Shown here piece by piece: positions 49,915 to 59,926 of a DNA stretch of 64,000 nucleotides. The stretch comes from an uncultured SAR116 cluster alpha proteobacterium (GTDB lineage Bacteria; Pseudomonadota; Alphaproteobacteria; Puniceispirillales; Marisalimonadaceae). The position numbers and the translations under genes are program-made. How positions within the stretch are numbered: position 1 is the stretch's first letter; every line of letters starts with the position of its first letter. The stretch lies in NCBI GenBank assembly GCA_902550555.1, contig CACCZR010000003.1, positions 61,931 to 125,930 of the forward strand, read 5' to 3'. The notes under the pieces were generated by a model. The model was given only the letters and a program-made list of their open reading frames with translations. It was not told where the DNA came from and made no database searches.

Positions 49915-50934
49915 ATGAATCGGATACTCGGAACTGTTATTGTAGCAGTAGCCGTAGCAGTTGGTATCTATTATTATACTGCCGAGAAAAAAATTGAGAC
50001 AGCATGTGGCAAGGTCACTATTGCAGAAATGAATTGGGCTTCTGCAGAACTGATGGCAAATGTTGATAAAATAATTTTAGAGAAGGGTTATGATTGTGAA
50101 GTTGAATTAGTTGCAGGTGCAACTATGCCTACTTTTACATCAATGAATGAAAAAGGAATGCCAGATATTGCGCCTGAACTCTGGAGTAATGCTGTACAAG
50201 GGCCATTATCAAAAGCAAAAGATGAGAAAAGGCTTTTTGTAGCAAATCCAGGACCAATAACAGGTCTAGGTGAGGGTTGGTGGGTGTCACCAAGCGTAAT
50301 AAAAAACCATCCAGAACTTAAAACTGTTTTAGATATTATAGAAAGACCAGATTTATTTCCACATCCTGAAGATAGTTCTAAAGGAGGAATGATGACATGT
50401 CCTGCGGGCTGGAACTGTCAGCTTTCTACAAATAACCTGTTTAGAGCCTTTAAAATGGAAGAAAAAGGATGGAAACTAATTGATCCAGGTTCAGCTGCAG
50501 GTTTAGATGGTGCTATCGCAAAAGCATCCACAAGAAATGAGAATTGGTTTGGTTATTATTGGACACCAACTTCAGTAGTTGGTAAATATGGTCTTGTAAA
50601 AATTCCATTTGGTGTAGATTATGATGATGATAACTGGCATAATTGTATTGTAAAACCAGAAAAAGAGTGTGCTAATCCAAAACCAACCTCTTGGACAAAA
50701 TCGGTAGTTGAAACTGTTGTAACAGATAATTTCATGAACAACTCTGGAATTGCTTCGGATTTTATTAAAAACCGAACTTATCCAGGTGAAATTATGAATC
50801 AAATGCTTGTATTTATGACCGATCAAAAAGCAACTGGCAAAGATGCTGCTTTTGAATTTCTTCAAAAACATGAAGATGTTTGGAGAAAGTGGGTGTCTGA
50901 TGACGCTGCCACAAAAATCAAAGCAAGCCTATAA
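49915..50934 (+). CDS. proX: Glycine betaine/proline betaine ABC transporter substrate-binding protein
   Basis: The periplasmic receptor for quaternary amine osmolytes, OpuAC/ProX type, 339 residues. An N-terminal signal or anchor (ILGTVIVAVAVAVGIYYYT) is followed by VTIAEMNWASAELMANV, LWSNAVQGPL, GEGWWVSP and WFGYYWTPTSV; the aromatic residues would form the cation box. A strong AAGGAG at 49903-49908 stands 6 bases before the ATG. An intrinsic terminator follows, so proX is probably made in excess over proW and proV. In the ocean this system takes up DMSP-related osmolytes as well as betaine. Confidence 0.92.
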   Translation: MNRILGTVIVAVAVAVGIYYYTAEKKIETACGKVTIAEMNWASAELMANVDKIILEKGYDCEVELVAGATMPTFTSMNEKGMPDIAPELWSNAVQGPLSKAKDEKRLFVANPGPITGLGEGWWVSPSVIKNHPELKTVLDIIERPDLFPHPEDSSKGGMMTCPAGWNCQLSTNNLFRAFKMEEKGWKLIDPGSAAGLDGAIAKASTRNENWFGYYWTPTSVVGKYGLVKIPFGVDYDDDNWHNCIVKPEKECANPKPTSWTKSVVETVVTDNFMNNSGIASDFIKNRTYPGEIMNQMLVFMTDQKATGKDAAFEFLQKHEDVWRKWVSDDAATKIKASL

Positions 50935-50944
50935 ATCTTGTAAT

Positions 50945-50981
50945 ATTGCTCCTATGATTTAGTTCGTAGGGGCAATTTTTT
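50945..50981 (+). terminator. Intrinsic terminator/attenuator between proX and proW
   Basis: ATTGCTCCTATGA (50945-50957) pairs with TCGTAGGGGCAAT (50964-50976), all 13 positions, two of them G-U, with a 6-base loop. A run of T follows (50976-50981). It lies 10 bases after the proX stop, in the 55-base gap before proW. Partial termination here would leave abundant proX mRNA and little proWV mRNA, a known way to set receptor-to-permease ratio. Confidence 0.85.
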
Positions 50982-50989
50982 ATATTGTT

Positions 50990-51868
50990 ATGGAATGGCT
51001 CATAAAATTTCCAGAGATGGATCGAGATGGCTTAAGAGAATTTAAGAAAACTGTAGATAATGCTTTTACATCTTTTTCTAGAAATTATGGTGAAGGAATT
51101 GAAAATTTTTTTGATCCGCTTTTAAGTTTTTTGATTGCATTTGAAAAATTGTTTTTAAATACGCCTTGGCCTATTACAATATTTGCTATTTTATCTATAT
51201 GTTGGTTAGCATCACGATCAATATTAATTGTTGCTGGAACATTTTTGAGCTTTTTGTTAATTGGTTACTTTGGGATGTGGGAAGACACTATGTCTACCTT
51301 AGCTATAATCTTAGTAGCAACATTACTTTGCATTTGTATTGGCATTCCTATTGGAATTGCAATGGCAAGAAGTAATAAAGTTCAAACTTTGATATTGCCA
51401 ATTTTAGATGTAATGCAAACAATTCCAAGCTTTGTATATTTAATTCCGGTAGTAATGCTTTTAGGTATAGGGAAAGTTCCTGGTCTAATAGCAGTATGTA
51501 TATACGCTATACCACCAATAGTAAGGTTAACTAATTTAGGGATAAGACTAGTTGATAAAGATATTTTAGAGGCAGCGGAATCTTTTGGTGCAAATTATTG
51601 GCAAAAATTATTAGGTGTACAAATACCTCTAGCATTACCAACAATTTTTGCAGGTGTAAATCAAACTATTATGATGGCTTTAGCTATGGTTGTAATAGCT
51701 TCAATGATAGGTGTTCAAGGATTAGGACTTCCAGTTCTAAGAGCAATTTCAAACCAGTATCTTGCTTTAGGATTAATGAATGGTCTTGCTATTGTTGTAT
51801 TGGCAATAATTTTTGACAGAGTTACTCAAAGGATCGGAAAAAGAATGCAAAAATATAAAAGTGATTAA
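50990..51868 (+). CDS. proW: Glycine betaine ABC transporter permease
   Basis: The inner-membrane channel of ProU/OpuA-type importers, 292 residues. A soluble N-terminal part of about 65 residues is followed by about six hydrophobic helices. The EAA-type coupling loop, DILEAAESFGANYWQKLLGVQIPLA, is at about 195-215. GIPIGIAMARS and VMQTIPSFVYLIPVVMLLGIG are hallmarks of this permease group. proV begins on the base after the stop codon. Confidence 0.94.
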   Translation: MEWLIKFPEMDRDGLREFKKTVDNAFTSFSRNYGEGIENFFDPLLSFLIAFEKLFLNTPWPITIFAILSICWLASRSILIVAGTFLSFLLIGYFGMWEDTMSTLAIILVATLLCICIGIPIGIAMARSNKVQTLILPILDVMQTIPSFVYLIPVVMLLGIGKVPGLIAVCIYAIPPIVRLTNLGIRLVDKDILEAAESFGANYWQKLLGVQIPLALPTIFAGVNQTIMMALAMVVIASMIGVQGLGLPVLRAISNQYLALGLMNGLAIVVLAIIFDRVTQRIGKRMQKYKSD

Positions 51869-52915
51869 ATGAATAATTATATTGAAATAAAAAATCTGTA
51901 TAAAATATTTGGTAACAATGCTACCGAAGCTTTAAGTTTAGTTAAAGAAGGAATTAGTAAAGAGGAACTCCTTGAAAAGACAAATTGTGTGCTTGGGCTT
52001 AATAACATAAATCTTGACATTCGAAAGGGAAAAATTCATGTAATTATGGGTTTGTCAGGATCAGGCAAATCTACACTCATTAGACATTTAAATAGGCTAA
52101 TTGAACCTACTTTTGGAGAAGTAATGATTAATGGTGTGAATGTTCTAAAACTTAGCAATAAAGAGTTACTAGAATATAGACAAAAAAATATGTCAATGGT
52201 TTTTCAGAAATTTGCCCTTTTTCCACACAAAACAGTTCTTGAAAACATTAACTATGGTTTAATGGTACAAAAAATTAAAGAAGAAATTTATCTTGAAAAA
52301 AGTCAATTTTGGTTAAAGAGAGTAGGTTTAGAAGGGTATGATAATTATTATCCAAATCAACTCTCCGGAGGAATGCAACAAAGAGTTGGTCTTGCAAGGG
52401 CATTGGCAACTGATGCAGAAATTTTACTCATGGATGAGGCATTTTCTGCACTAGACCCACTCATCAGAGCAGAAATGCAAGATGTTCTAATTGATTTACA
52501 ACTTGAATTAAAAAAAACAATTGTATTTATAACCCATGATTTAGACGAAGCTTTAAAAATTGGGGAAAGAATTTCTATACTTAGAGATGGATCAGTTGTA
52601 CAAGATGATAGCCCACAAAAAATAATTCTTAATCCGGCCGACGACTACGTATCTGATTTTATTAAAGATATTAATCGTTCACGAGTAATAAAAGCAAAGT
52701 CAATTATGACAAAATCTATTTCTATCAAAAAAGAAACTGTTCCTATAATTGATGGTGAAATGGTTTTAGAAGAAGTGTTGCAACAAATAACAAAAACAAA
52801 CCATTATTTTGTACTTGTTAAAGATAGTAAAAACAAAATAATTGGAAAAATTACTTTAAAAGAACTTCTCAAGGGCATTCAGAGACCCAGACAAGAAATT
52901 AAAAAATATGCTTAG
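51869..52915 (+). CDS. proV: Glycine betaine ABC transporter ATP-binding protein
   Basis: The ATPase of ProXWV, 348 residues. Walker A GLSGSGKST, Q-loop VFQKFALFPH, signature LSGGMQQRVGLARA, Walker B ILLMDEAFSALD and switch His ITHDLDEA are all present. A C-terminal CBS-type segment (about 270-340, with VIKAKSIMTKSI and KDSKNKIIGKITLKELLKGI) may sense ionic strength, as in OpuA, but looks like about one CBS motif rather than two. The stop overlaps ugd on the other strand by 4 bases. Confidence 0.95.
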   Translation: MNNYIEIKNLYKIFGNNATEALSLVKEGISKEELLEKTNCVLGLNNINLDIRKGKIHVIMGLSGSGKSTLIRHLNRLIEPTFGEVMINGVNVLKLSNKELLEYRQKNMSMVFQKFALFPHKTVLENINYGLMVQKIKEEIYLEKSQFWLKRVGLEGYDNYYPNQLSGGMQQRVGLARALATDAEILLMDEAFSALDPLIRAEMQDVLIDLQLELKKTIVFITHDLDEALKIGERISILRDGSVVQDDSPQKIILNPADDYVSDFIKDINRSRVIKAKSIMTKSISIKKETVPIIDGEMVLEEVLQQITKTNHYFVLVKDSKNKIIGKITLKELLKGIQRPRQEIKKYA

Positions 52916-54225
52916 TTAAATGGCCCTCTTCCAACTTGGTACAAAGTGAATTTTTTATTTCTAAAATTTTCAGGATTTAGAGCATTTCTAAAATCAATGA
53001 CTATGTTTCCTTTCATAAATTTTGATAAATAATCTGCTGATAATGTTCTAAACTCAGTCCACTCAGTTAAAATAATTGTCAGATCGACATTTTTAATACA
53101 ATCTTCAATATCATCGGAGAAATGTACGTTTTTAATGTATTTTGACGCTTCATCCATGGCAACAGGGTCAAAAACTTTTACCTCTTTTACACTTTCAACC
53201 AAAGAAGGGACCAAATCTAATGAAGGACTTTCTCTCATATCATCTGTACCAGGTTTAAAAGACAATCCTAAAACAGCGACACTTAAACCTTTTATATCAT
53301 CTCCAAGTATATGATTTAGTTTTTTGATAAGTGATTTCTTTCTGTTCTTATTATAAGAAATCACATTATCTATAATTGACAATTCAACATTATTATCAGA
53401 AGCGATTTTTGATAAAGCAATTGTATCTTTAGGAAAACATGACCCTCCATATCCAGGACCAGGATGTAAAAACTTTTCACCAATTCTTTTATCTAAGCCC
53501 ATTCCTCTTGATATAAAATGTATATCCGTATTTAAGCTTTCACATAAATCTGCCATTTGATTAATAAAGGAAATCTTCATAGCTAAAAATGCATTAGATG
53601 CATACTTTATCAATTCTGCTGATTTCAAATCTGTAAATAAAATAGGTGTTTGTATTAAATTCAGTGGTTGATAAATATTTTCCATAATTTTTTTTGACTT
53701 TTCATTTTCACAACCAATAATTACCCGATTAGGCCTCATAAAATCCTCAATAGCACTACCTTCTCTTAGAAACTCAGGATTTGATACTACATCAAAACTT
53801 GCATTTCCATTATGCTCTTTAATAATATTTCTTATTTCTACAGAAGTTCCAACAGGAACTGTTGATTTTGTAATTATAACACAATATTTTTTTAAAATTG
53901 GGGCAATTTCTCTAGCCACTGCGTATACATAAGTCAAATCTGCGTGACCATCACCTCTTCTTTCTGGAGTACCTACTGCAATGAAAATTGCATCAGCGTC
54001 TGATATTGATTTTTCAATTGAATTAGAAAACTTTAATTTACCGTTCTTATAATTTTTTTTTACTAATATTTCCAAACCTGGTTCATATATAGGTAAAATC
54101 CCATTTTCTAAGTTTCTTATTTTTTCTTTATCATTGTCTACACAAATTACTTTATATCCAAACTCAGAGAAGCAGGCACCTGTCACTAATCCAACATAAC
54201 CTGCACCTAACATAACAATTTTCAT
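52912..54225 (-). CDS. ugd: UDP-glucose 6-dehydrogenase
   Basis: It oxidises UDP-glucose to UDP-glucuronate, a precursor for capsule and O-antigen uronic acids. NAD motif MLGAGYVGLVTGACFSEFG is at the N-terminus. The catalytic Cys is in GPGYGGSCFPKDT, and the C-terminal half has LGLSFKPGTDDMRESPS. Length 437 is normal. It is divergent from galU (67-base gap), which makes its substrate, so the pair is a supply module for the island at 20-33 kb. Confidence 0.96.
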   Translation of the reverse strand: MKIVMLGAGYVGLVTGACFSEFGYKVICVDNDKEKIRNLENGILPIYEPGLEILVKKNYKNGKLKFSNSIEKSISDADAIFIAVGTPERRGDGHADLTYVYAVAREIAPILKKYCVIITKSTVPVGTSVEIRNIIKEHNGNASFDVVSNPEFLREGSAIEDFMRPNRVIIGCENEKSKKIMENIYQPLNLIQTPILFTDLKSAELIKYASNAFLAMKISFINQMADLCESLNTDIHFISRGMGLDKRIGEKFLHPGPGYGGSCFPKDTIALSKIASDNNVELSIIDNVISYNKNRKKSLIKKLNHILGDDIKGLSVAVLGLSFKPGTDDMRESPSLDLVPSLVESVKEVKVFDPVAMDEASKYIKNVHFSDDIEDCIKNVDLTIILTEWTEFRTLSADYLSKFMKGNIVIDFRNALNPENFRNKKFTLYQVGRGPFN

Positions 54226-54292
54226 ATTTAATAATTCCTTTTATATGGAGATATGCTATTTAAATATATAATTTATATCACATATATATTAC

Positions 54293-55147
54293 ATGAATGT
54301 TAAGAAAGCAATATTCCCAGTAGGAGGACTAGGCACGAGATTTCTACCTGCCACCAAGTCAATGCCTAAAGAAATGCTCCCTATAGTTGATAAACCTCTT
54401 ATTCAATATGCCGTTGAAGAAGCAGCAAATGCTGGAATTGAACAATTTATATTTGTCACAAGTAGAGGTAAATCAGCTATAGAAAACCATTTTGATCATT
54501 CATTTGAATTAGAAAATAATCTTCTTGCAAAAGGAAAAAGAAATACTTTAGCTTCTGCTCAAGAAATGCTCAAAATACCTGGCAGTTATGCCTATGTTCG
54601 TCAACAAGAACCTGCTGGATTGGGTCACGCAATCTGGTGTGCAAGACATTTAATTCAAAATGAACCCTTTGCCGTTATACTTGCTGATGATTTGATTTTT
54701 GGACAATCAACAACAAAAGAAATGATTAAAAATTATACGTCAGGAAACATGGTTGCTATTATGGAAGTTGATAAACAAAAAGTTTCATCTTATGGCATTG
54801 TCAAAGTCGATAAAAGCGATAAAGATTTAATGCAGATAAATCAAATGGTTGAAAAACCTTCTGTAGAAAATGCTCCTAGTAATTTAGCAATAATTGGAAG
54901 GTATATTCTTGATCATAAAGTTTTTGATGTTTTAGAAAAACAAGAACGTGGGGCAAGTCAAGAAATACAACTCACTGACGCAATCTCTTCTCAATTGGAC
55001 AGAGTACCTTGTCTTGGATATAGAATTAAAAATGAAAGATTTGACTGTGGATCAAAGCTTGGATTTTTACAAGCTAATATATCATTTGCTTTAAATAGAA
55101 AAGATTTAAGTTCTGATCTCATTAATTGGTTAAAAACCATAATTTAA
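54293..55147 (+). CDS. galU: UTP-glucose-1-phosphate uridylyltransferase
   Basis: It makes UDP-glucose from UTP and glucose-1-phosphate. The nucleotidyltransferase signature VFPVGGLGTRFLPATK (seen here as IFPVGGLGTRFLPAT) is at the N-terminus with MPKEMLPIVDKPLIQYAVEEA. VILADDLIFG is the metal-binding region and RFDCGSKLGFL closes the active site. Length 284 is typical. The phosphomutase gene follows after 5 bases. Confidence 0.96.
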   Translation: MNVKKAIFPVGGLGTRFLPATKSMPKEMLPIVDKPLIQYAVEEAANAGIEQFIFVTSRGKSAIENHFDHSFELENNLLAKGKRNTLASAQEMLKIPGSYAYVRQQEPAGLGHAIWCARHLIQNEPFAVILADDLIFGQSTTKEMIKNYTSGNMVAIMEVDKQKVSSYGIVKVDKSDKDLMQINQMVEKPSVENAPSNLAIIGRYILDHKVFDVLEKQERGASQEIQLTDAISSQLDRVPCLGYRIKNERFDCGSKLGFLQANISFALNRKDLSSDLINWLKTII

Positions 55148-55152
55148 TCAAA

Positions 55153-56556
55153 ATGTACAAACATAATTTTCATCCTAGCATTTTAAGAGAATACGATATC
55201 AGAGGTGTAATAAATGAAACTCTTTTTGAAAAAGATGCTTTTATGATTGGTTATTTTTTTGGATTAATTTGCAAAGAAAAGAATCTTAATAATGAAACAA
55301 ATATTGTAATCAGTATGGATGGAAGATTATCTAGTCCAGATTTAAAAAAACAAACAATATCTGGTTTAACCAAATCAGGCTGTAATGTAATTGATATAGG
55401 ATTAAATCCAACACCCATTTTATACTTTGGAAGTCACAATTTGAATGCTGATGGCGCAATTCAAATTACAGGGAGTCATAATCCAAAAAATTACAATGGT
55501 TTTAAATTGATGATAAAAAATGAACCATTTTTTGGAAAAGATATTCAAAAATTAGGAATTAAAGCTAAATCAGGTTCATTCATTAACATGAATGGTAGTA
55601 TTGAAAGTTTAGATTTAGATGAAAAGTACTTAGAAAAGATTTTAATGCCATTAGCTAATGCCAAAAATATAAAAGATAAAAAAATTATTTGGGACTGTGG
55701 GAATGGTGCTACGGGAGATATAATAAATAAAATTGTTAAATTAATACCATGTGAAAATATTGTTTTGTATTCAGAGATAGATGGTAATTTTCCAAATCAT
55801 CATCCTGATCCAAGTGACGAAAGTAATTTAATCAAACTTAAACAAGAAGTAAAAAAACAAAATGCTGACTTTGGGTTTGCATTTGATGGAGATGGAGACA
55901 GAGTTGGTGTTGTAAACAACAAGTTAGAGTTAATTGCAGGCGATATATTAACAACATTTTTAGCTCAATCTATATCTAAAAAAAAATACCCAATTATTTT
56001 AGATGTGAAATCTAGTCAAAAATGTAAACAATTTTTAGAAAACTTAGACTATAAAGTTTTAATTTGGAAAACAGGACATTCTCACATAAAAACAAAAATG
56101 AAAAAGATCAAGTCTCAATTTGCAGGTGAGATGTCTGGTCATATCTTTTTTGGAGACACATATTACGGTTATGACGACGCCATATACTCAAGCATGAGAT
56201 TTTTAGCACTAATTGAAGAAAACTATAAATTAGATGAATTTTTGAATTATTTCAAAAATAATTTTTCTACCCCGGAAATCAAAATTAAATGTTCTGATGA
56301 TAAAAAATTTGGTGTAATTGAAAATTTAAAACTTAAAATTCAAGATAAATATGCAACTAAATATTGTAATTTTATCGATGGAATCAGAGTAGATTTAGAT
56401 GTTGGCTGGTTTTTAATCAGAGCAAGTAATACAGAAAATTCTTTAATATTAAGAATTGATGGTAATACAAAAGAAAATTTTGTAAATTTATCTAAAGAAG
56501 TTGATGCTTTATTGAAAAGTGAAAAAATAATTGTAAAGTATATTTCGCAAGTTTAA
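55153..56556 (+). CDS. Phosphomannomutase/phosphoglucomutase
   Basis: An AlgC/ManB-type alpha-D-phosphohexomutase interconverting 1- and 6-phosphates of hexoses. The phosphoserine loop is ITGSHNPKNYNGFK, the metal site is FAFDGDGDRVGVV, and the sugar-binding GEMSGHIFFGD is present. I start at ATG 55153 (467 residues), 5 bases after galU; the in-frame ATG at 55126 lies inside galU and is unlikely. It would supply glucose-1-phosphate for GalU and possibly mannose-1-phosphate. Confidence 0.9.
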   Translation: MYKHNFHPSILREYDIRGVINETLFEKDAFMIGYFFGLICKEKNLNNETNIVISMDGRLSSPDLKKQTISGLTKSGCNVIDIGLNPTPILYFGSHNLNADGAIQITGSHNPKNYNGFKLMIKNEPFFGKDIQKLGIKAKSGSFINMNGSIESLDLDEKYLEKILMPLANAKNIKDKKIIWDCGNGATGDIINKIVKLIPCENIVLYSEIDGNFPNHHPDPSDESNLIKLKQEVKKQNADFGFAFDGDGDRVGVVNNKLELIAGDILTTFLAQSISKKKYPIILDVKSSQKCKQFLENLDYKVLIWKTGHSHIKTKMKKIKSQFAGEMSGHIFFGDTYYGYDDAIYSSMRFLALIEENYKLDEFLNYFKNNFSTPEIKIKCSDDKKFGVIENLKLKIQDKYATKYCNFIDGIRVDLDVGWFLIRASNTENSLILRIDGNTKENFVNLSKEVDALLKSEKIIVKYISQV

Positions 56557-56571
56557 TTTTAAAGGTAGGTT

Positions 56572-58743
56572 ATGGAAGATTTAGAAATTAAAAGCTCTTT
56601 AAAAGTTTCAAAATTGTTAAGTCAATTTTTGGAAAATGAAGTTCTTAATAAGTTGGATTTAAATGTTGATAAGTTTTGGGAAGATTTTGATCATGTAATT
56701 AAAGTTTTTGCTCCTAAAAATGAAGATCTCTTAAATAAGAGAGAAGATATCAAAAAGAAAATTGATGCATACTATATTTCAAATAAAGATAAACAATATA
56801 ATCATGACGAATACATCAATTTTCTAAAGGAAATTGATTATATTGTTCCTGAAGGGGCAGACTTCATTATCAATACAGAAAATGTAGATATGGAAATTGC
56901 AAATATCCCTGGTCCACAACTTGTAGTTCCTGTAACAAATGCAAGATATTCTATAAACGCAGCTAATGCTAGATGGGGTAGTTTATATGACGCACTGTAT
57001 GGTACAGATGTCATATCTGAAGAAAATGGTTGTGAAAAAGGAAATAGTTATAATGCAAAAAGAGGTGAAAAGGTTATAGCTTTTGCTAAAAATTTTTTAG
57101 ATAAGAATTTTCCTCTCTCGAATGGATCTCACGCAGAAGTCATAAATTATTCTATAATAGATAATGAGTTAACAATTAAACTGTCAGATAATACTGAAAC
57201 AAATTTGAGAGAAAATAATAAATACATTGGATTCAATAAAATTAATGAAGATATTTATGAAGTTCTTTTAAAAAATAATAATCTTCATGTTATCTTATCA
57301 TTCAACAAAAACTCCTTGATTGGGTCAAGTGACAAGTCTTCTCTTCAAGATGTTATTCTTGAATCTGCAATAACAACTATTCAAGATTGTGAGGATTCTG
57401 TCGCCACTGTAGATGCTGAAGACAAAGTTTTAGCTTATAAAAATTGGCTTGGTTTAATGAAAGGGGATCTTGAGGATACCTTTGAAAAAAATGGAAAAAA
57501 AATTGTAAGAAAACTTAACAAAACAAAAGTTTTCAAAACAAAAAATGGTGAATTACATTTACCGGGATTGTCCTTAATGCTTATTAGAAATGTTGGGCAT
57601 TTAATGACAAATCCGGCTATTATTTATTCTGAAAATAAAGAAGTACCCGAAGGAATTATGGATACAGTTATTACTACCATGATATCTATGTTTGATCTTA
57701 AAAATGGAAAGAATAACTCTAAAACTGGTTCTGTATATATAGTAAAACCAAAAATGCACGGCCCTGAAGAAGTGGCTTTTACAATCGAATTATTTGCTGC
57801 AGTTGAAAATATGCTTGGATTGCCAAATAATACTATAAAAATTGGTATTATGGATGAAGAAAGAAGAACTACAATAAATTTAAAAGAATGTATTAGGCAT
57901 GCTAAAGAACGTCTAGTATTTATCAATACTGGATTTCTAGATAGAACTGGAGATGAAATACATACCGCAATGGAAGGTGGACCCATAATACCCAAAGCAG
58001 AAATAAAAGGTGCTGAATGGATAAACGCTTACGAAAAAAATAATGTTTTAGTAGGACTAAAATGCGGTCTGTCTGGTAAAGCACAAATCGGAAAAGGTAT
58101 GTGGGCAATGCCAGATCTAATGAAAGATATGTATGAACAAAAAATACAACATCCTAAAAGCGGTGCAAATACAGCATGGGTTCCAAGCCCAACAGCTGCT
58201 ACTATACATGCACTTCACTATCATGAAGTTGACGTATTTGAGGAACAGAGAAACATAAGTAATCAAAATAACAACTCTGACCTACAGTCAAAAATTCTTA
58301 CTCCTCCAATTGCATTTGGTTATAACTGGTCTCCAGAAGATATAGAGAGGGAAATAGACAATAACTCTCAAGGGATCCTAGGTTACGTTGTAAGATGGGT
58401 TGATCAAGGTGTTGGTTGTTCAAAAGTTCCTGATATTAATAATGTAGGTTTGATGGAAGACAGAGCAACATGCAGAATTTCTAGCCAACATTTAGCTAAC
58501 TGGTTACATCATAATATTATTACCAAAGATCAAGCAATTACATCATTAAAAAAAATGGCTAAAATTGTTGATAAACAAAATGAAAATGATGCTAATTATA
58601 AAAAAATGTCTGAGAATTATGATGGATCTCTTGCTTTCCAAGCAGCTTTAGACCTTGTTTTAAAAGGTACTACAAGTCCCTCAGGTTATACTGAGCCTGT
58701 ACTTCACGAACGAAGGCTAGAGTTAAAGAGTTTAAGCCGTTAG
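56572..58743 (+). CDS. glcB: Malate synthase G
   Basis: It condenses glyoxylate and acetyl-CoA to malate. Length 723 and the motifs [43 protein letters not shown] and [16 protein letters not shown] identify the G isoform. The gap before it is only 15 bases (AAAGGTAGG as ribosome-binding site), so the glycine riboswitch reported upstream of glcB in SAR11 has no room here. It lies downstream of the phosphomutase and overlaps ccrM on the opposite strand by 12 bases. Confidence 0.97.
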   Translation: MEDLEIKSSLKVSKLLSQFLENEVLNKLDLNVDKFWEDFDHVIKVFAPKNEDLLNKREDIKKKIDAYYISNKDKQYNHDEYINFLKEIDYIVPEGADFIINTENVDMEIANIPGPQLVVPVTNARYSINAANARWGSLYDALYGTDVISEENGCEKGNSYNAKRGEKVIAFAKNFLDKNFPLSNGSHAEVINYSIIDNELTIKLSDNTETNLRENNKYIGFNKINEDIYEVLLKNNNLHVILSFNKNSLIGSSDKSSLQDVILESAITTIQDCEDSVATVDAEDKVLAYKNWLGLMKGDLEDTFEKNGKKIVRKLNKTKVFKTKNGELHLPGLSLMLIRNVGHLMTNPAIIYSENKEVPEGIMDTVITTMISMFDLKNGKNNSKTGSVYIVKPKMHGPEEVAFTIELFAAVENMLGLPNNTIKIGIMDEERRTTINLKECIRHAKERLVFINTGFLDRTGDEIHTAMEGGPIIPKAEIKGAEWINAYEKNNVLVGLKCGLSGKAQIGKGMWAMPDLMKDMYEQKIQHPKSGANTAWVPSPTAATIHALHYHEVDVFEEQRNISNQNNNSDLQSKILTPPIAFGYNWSPEDIEREIDNNSQGILGYVVRWVDQGVGCSKVPDINNVGLMEDRATCRISSQHLANWLHHNIITKDQAITSLKKMAKIVDKQNENDANYKKMSENYDGSLAFQAALDLVLKGTTSPSGYTEPVLHERRLELKSLSR

Positions 58744-59808
58744 TTTAATTGCATTTCTTAAATGGTCTATTGGTATTAATCTACCGGACCTATTTATATG
58801 CCAAAAGGTCCAGCCATTACAAGCAGGTAGACCTTGTAATGCCGCGCCTACGGAATGAATAGAGCCTTTATTATCTCTAGAAATTAAACTTCCATCGGCT
58901 CTCACTTTTGCAGTCCATCTTTTTCTCAAATCGGTTAAAATCTCACCTGGAATTATAAGACCTTTTTCTATGAGTGATCCAAATGGAATTCTTTTCACCT
59001 TCTCTTTTGGAGGCATTTGAATCAATTCAACATGTTCAATTTTTTTTGTGTTATTTATTCGATATTGAGCAGAGGTTACATAATTTAAATCTTGCTCAAT
59101 ACCTATGAAATTTCTATTCAACTTCTTCGCTACGGCTCCAGTCGTTCCTGTCCCAAAAAAGGGGTCAAGTATAGTATCATTAACATTTGTGCTAGCTAGC
59201 AAAATTCTACTTATTAAACTTTCAGGTTTTTGAGTAGGATGTATCTTTACACCATCCTCATCTTTTAATCTCTCTTTACCATTACATATAGGAAGATTCC
59301 AATCAGATCTCATTTGTAAATCACCATTAAGAGATTTCATGGATTCATAGTTAAAAGTATATTTTGAGTTTTTATTTTTTGAAACCCAAATGATAGTTTC
59401 GTGAGCATTTGTAAATCTTTTTCCAAGAAAATTAGGCATTGGATTACTCTTAATCCAAACAACATCATTCAAAATCCAAAATCCTAAATTTTGAAGCATA
59501 AAACCAATTCTAAAAATATTATGGTAAGAACCTATAACCCACATAGAACCATTTGATTTTAGAATTTTTCTACAGCTCTTTAACCAACTCATAGTAAAAT
59601 CATCATAATGTTCAAAACTATCGAAATTATCCCAATTTTCTTTCACTCCATCAACTTTAGTTTGATCTGGGCGCAACAAAGTTTTAGATAATTGTAAATT
59701 ATATGGAGGATCTGCAAAAATGAGATCAACAGAATTTTCAGGAATTTTTTTTAATATATCTAAAGAGTTTCCATGAATAATTTTATTTTTTATTTTTTCA
59801 ATATTCAT
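58732..59808 (-). CDS. ccrM: CcrM-type adenine DNA methyltransferase
   Basis: An N6-adenine methyltransferase of the beta class: catalytic DPPY at residues 33-36, SAM-binding FFGTGTTG at 217-224. The C-terminal ~90-residue domain with [14 protein letters not shown] and [13 protein letters not shown] is specific to CcrM, which methylates GANTC and times the alphaproteobacterial cell cycle. Length 358 matches. The last 12 bases overlap the end of glcB. No restriction partner is present. The 118-base upstream gap holds weak promoter-like boxes. Confidence 0.95.
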   Translation of the reverse strand: MNIEKIKNKIIHGNSLDILKKIPENSVDLIFADPPYNLQLSKTLLRPDQTKVDGVKENWDNFDSFEHYDDFTMSWLKSCRKILKSNGSMWVIGSYHNIFRIGFMLQNLGFWILNDVVWIKSNPMPNFLGKRFTNAHETIIWVSKNKNSKYTFNYESMKSLNGDLQMRSDWNLPICNGKERLKDEDGVKIHPTQKPESLISRILLASTNVNDTILDPFFGTGTTGAVAKKLNRNFIGIEQDLNYVTSAQYRINNTKKIEHVELIQMPPKEKVKRIPFGSLIEKGLIIPGEILTDLRKRWTAKVRADGSLISRDNKGSIHSVGAALQGLPACNGWTFWHINRSGRLIPIDHLRNAIKLTA

Positions 59809-59926
59809 TGTTTATATCTTGTTGATAAGTACCTAATATAATGTGATAAAATTATAAAAATTCAATCAAGTCAACAGTTTATAATGTAATAAATATTTAC
59901 TAACAATATGTAGATTTATTTTTCCA

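Noticed and set aside
50572-50871. Minus-strand 99-residue frame opposite proX
   Set aside because: Antisense shadow of a strongly supported gene, Phe/Ile-rich composition expected from reverse reading.
55126-55152. Phosphohexomutase start inside galU
   Set aside because: The first nine residues have no family match; ATG at 55153 gives normal spacing from galU.
56400-56571. Glycine riboswitch before malate synthase
   Set aside because: This stretch is coding for the mutase up to 56556, and no paired aptamer pattern was found.
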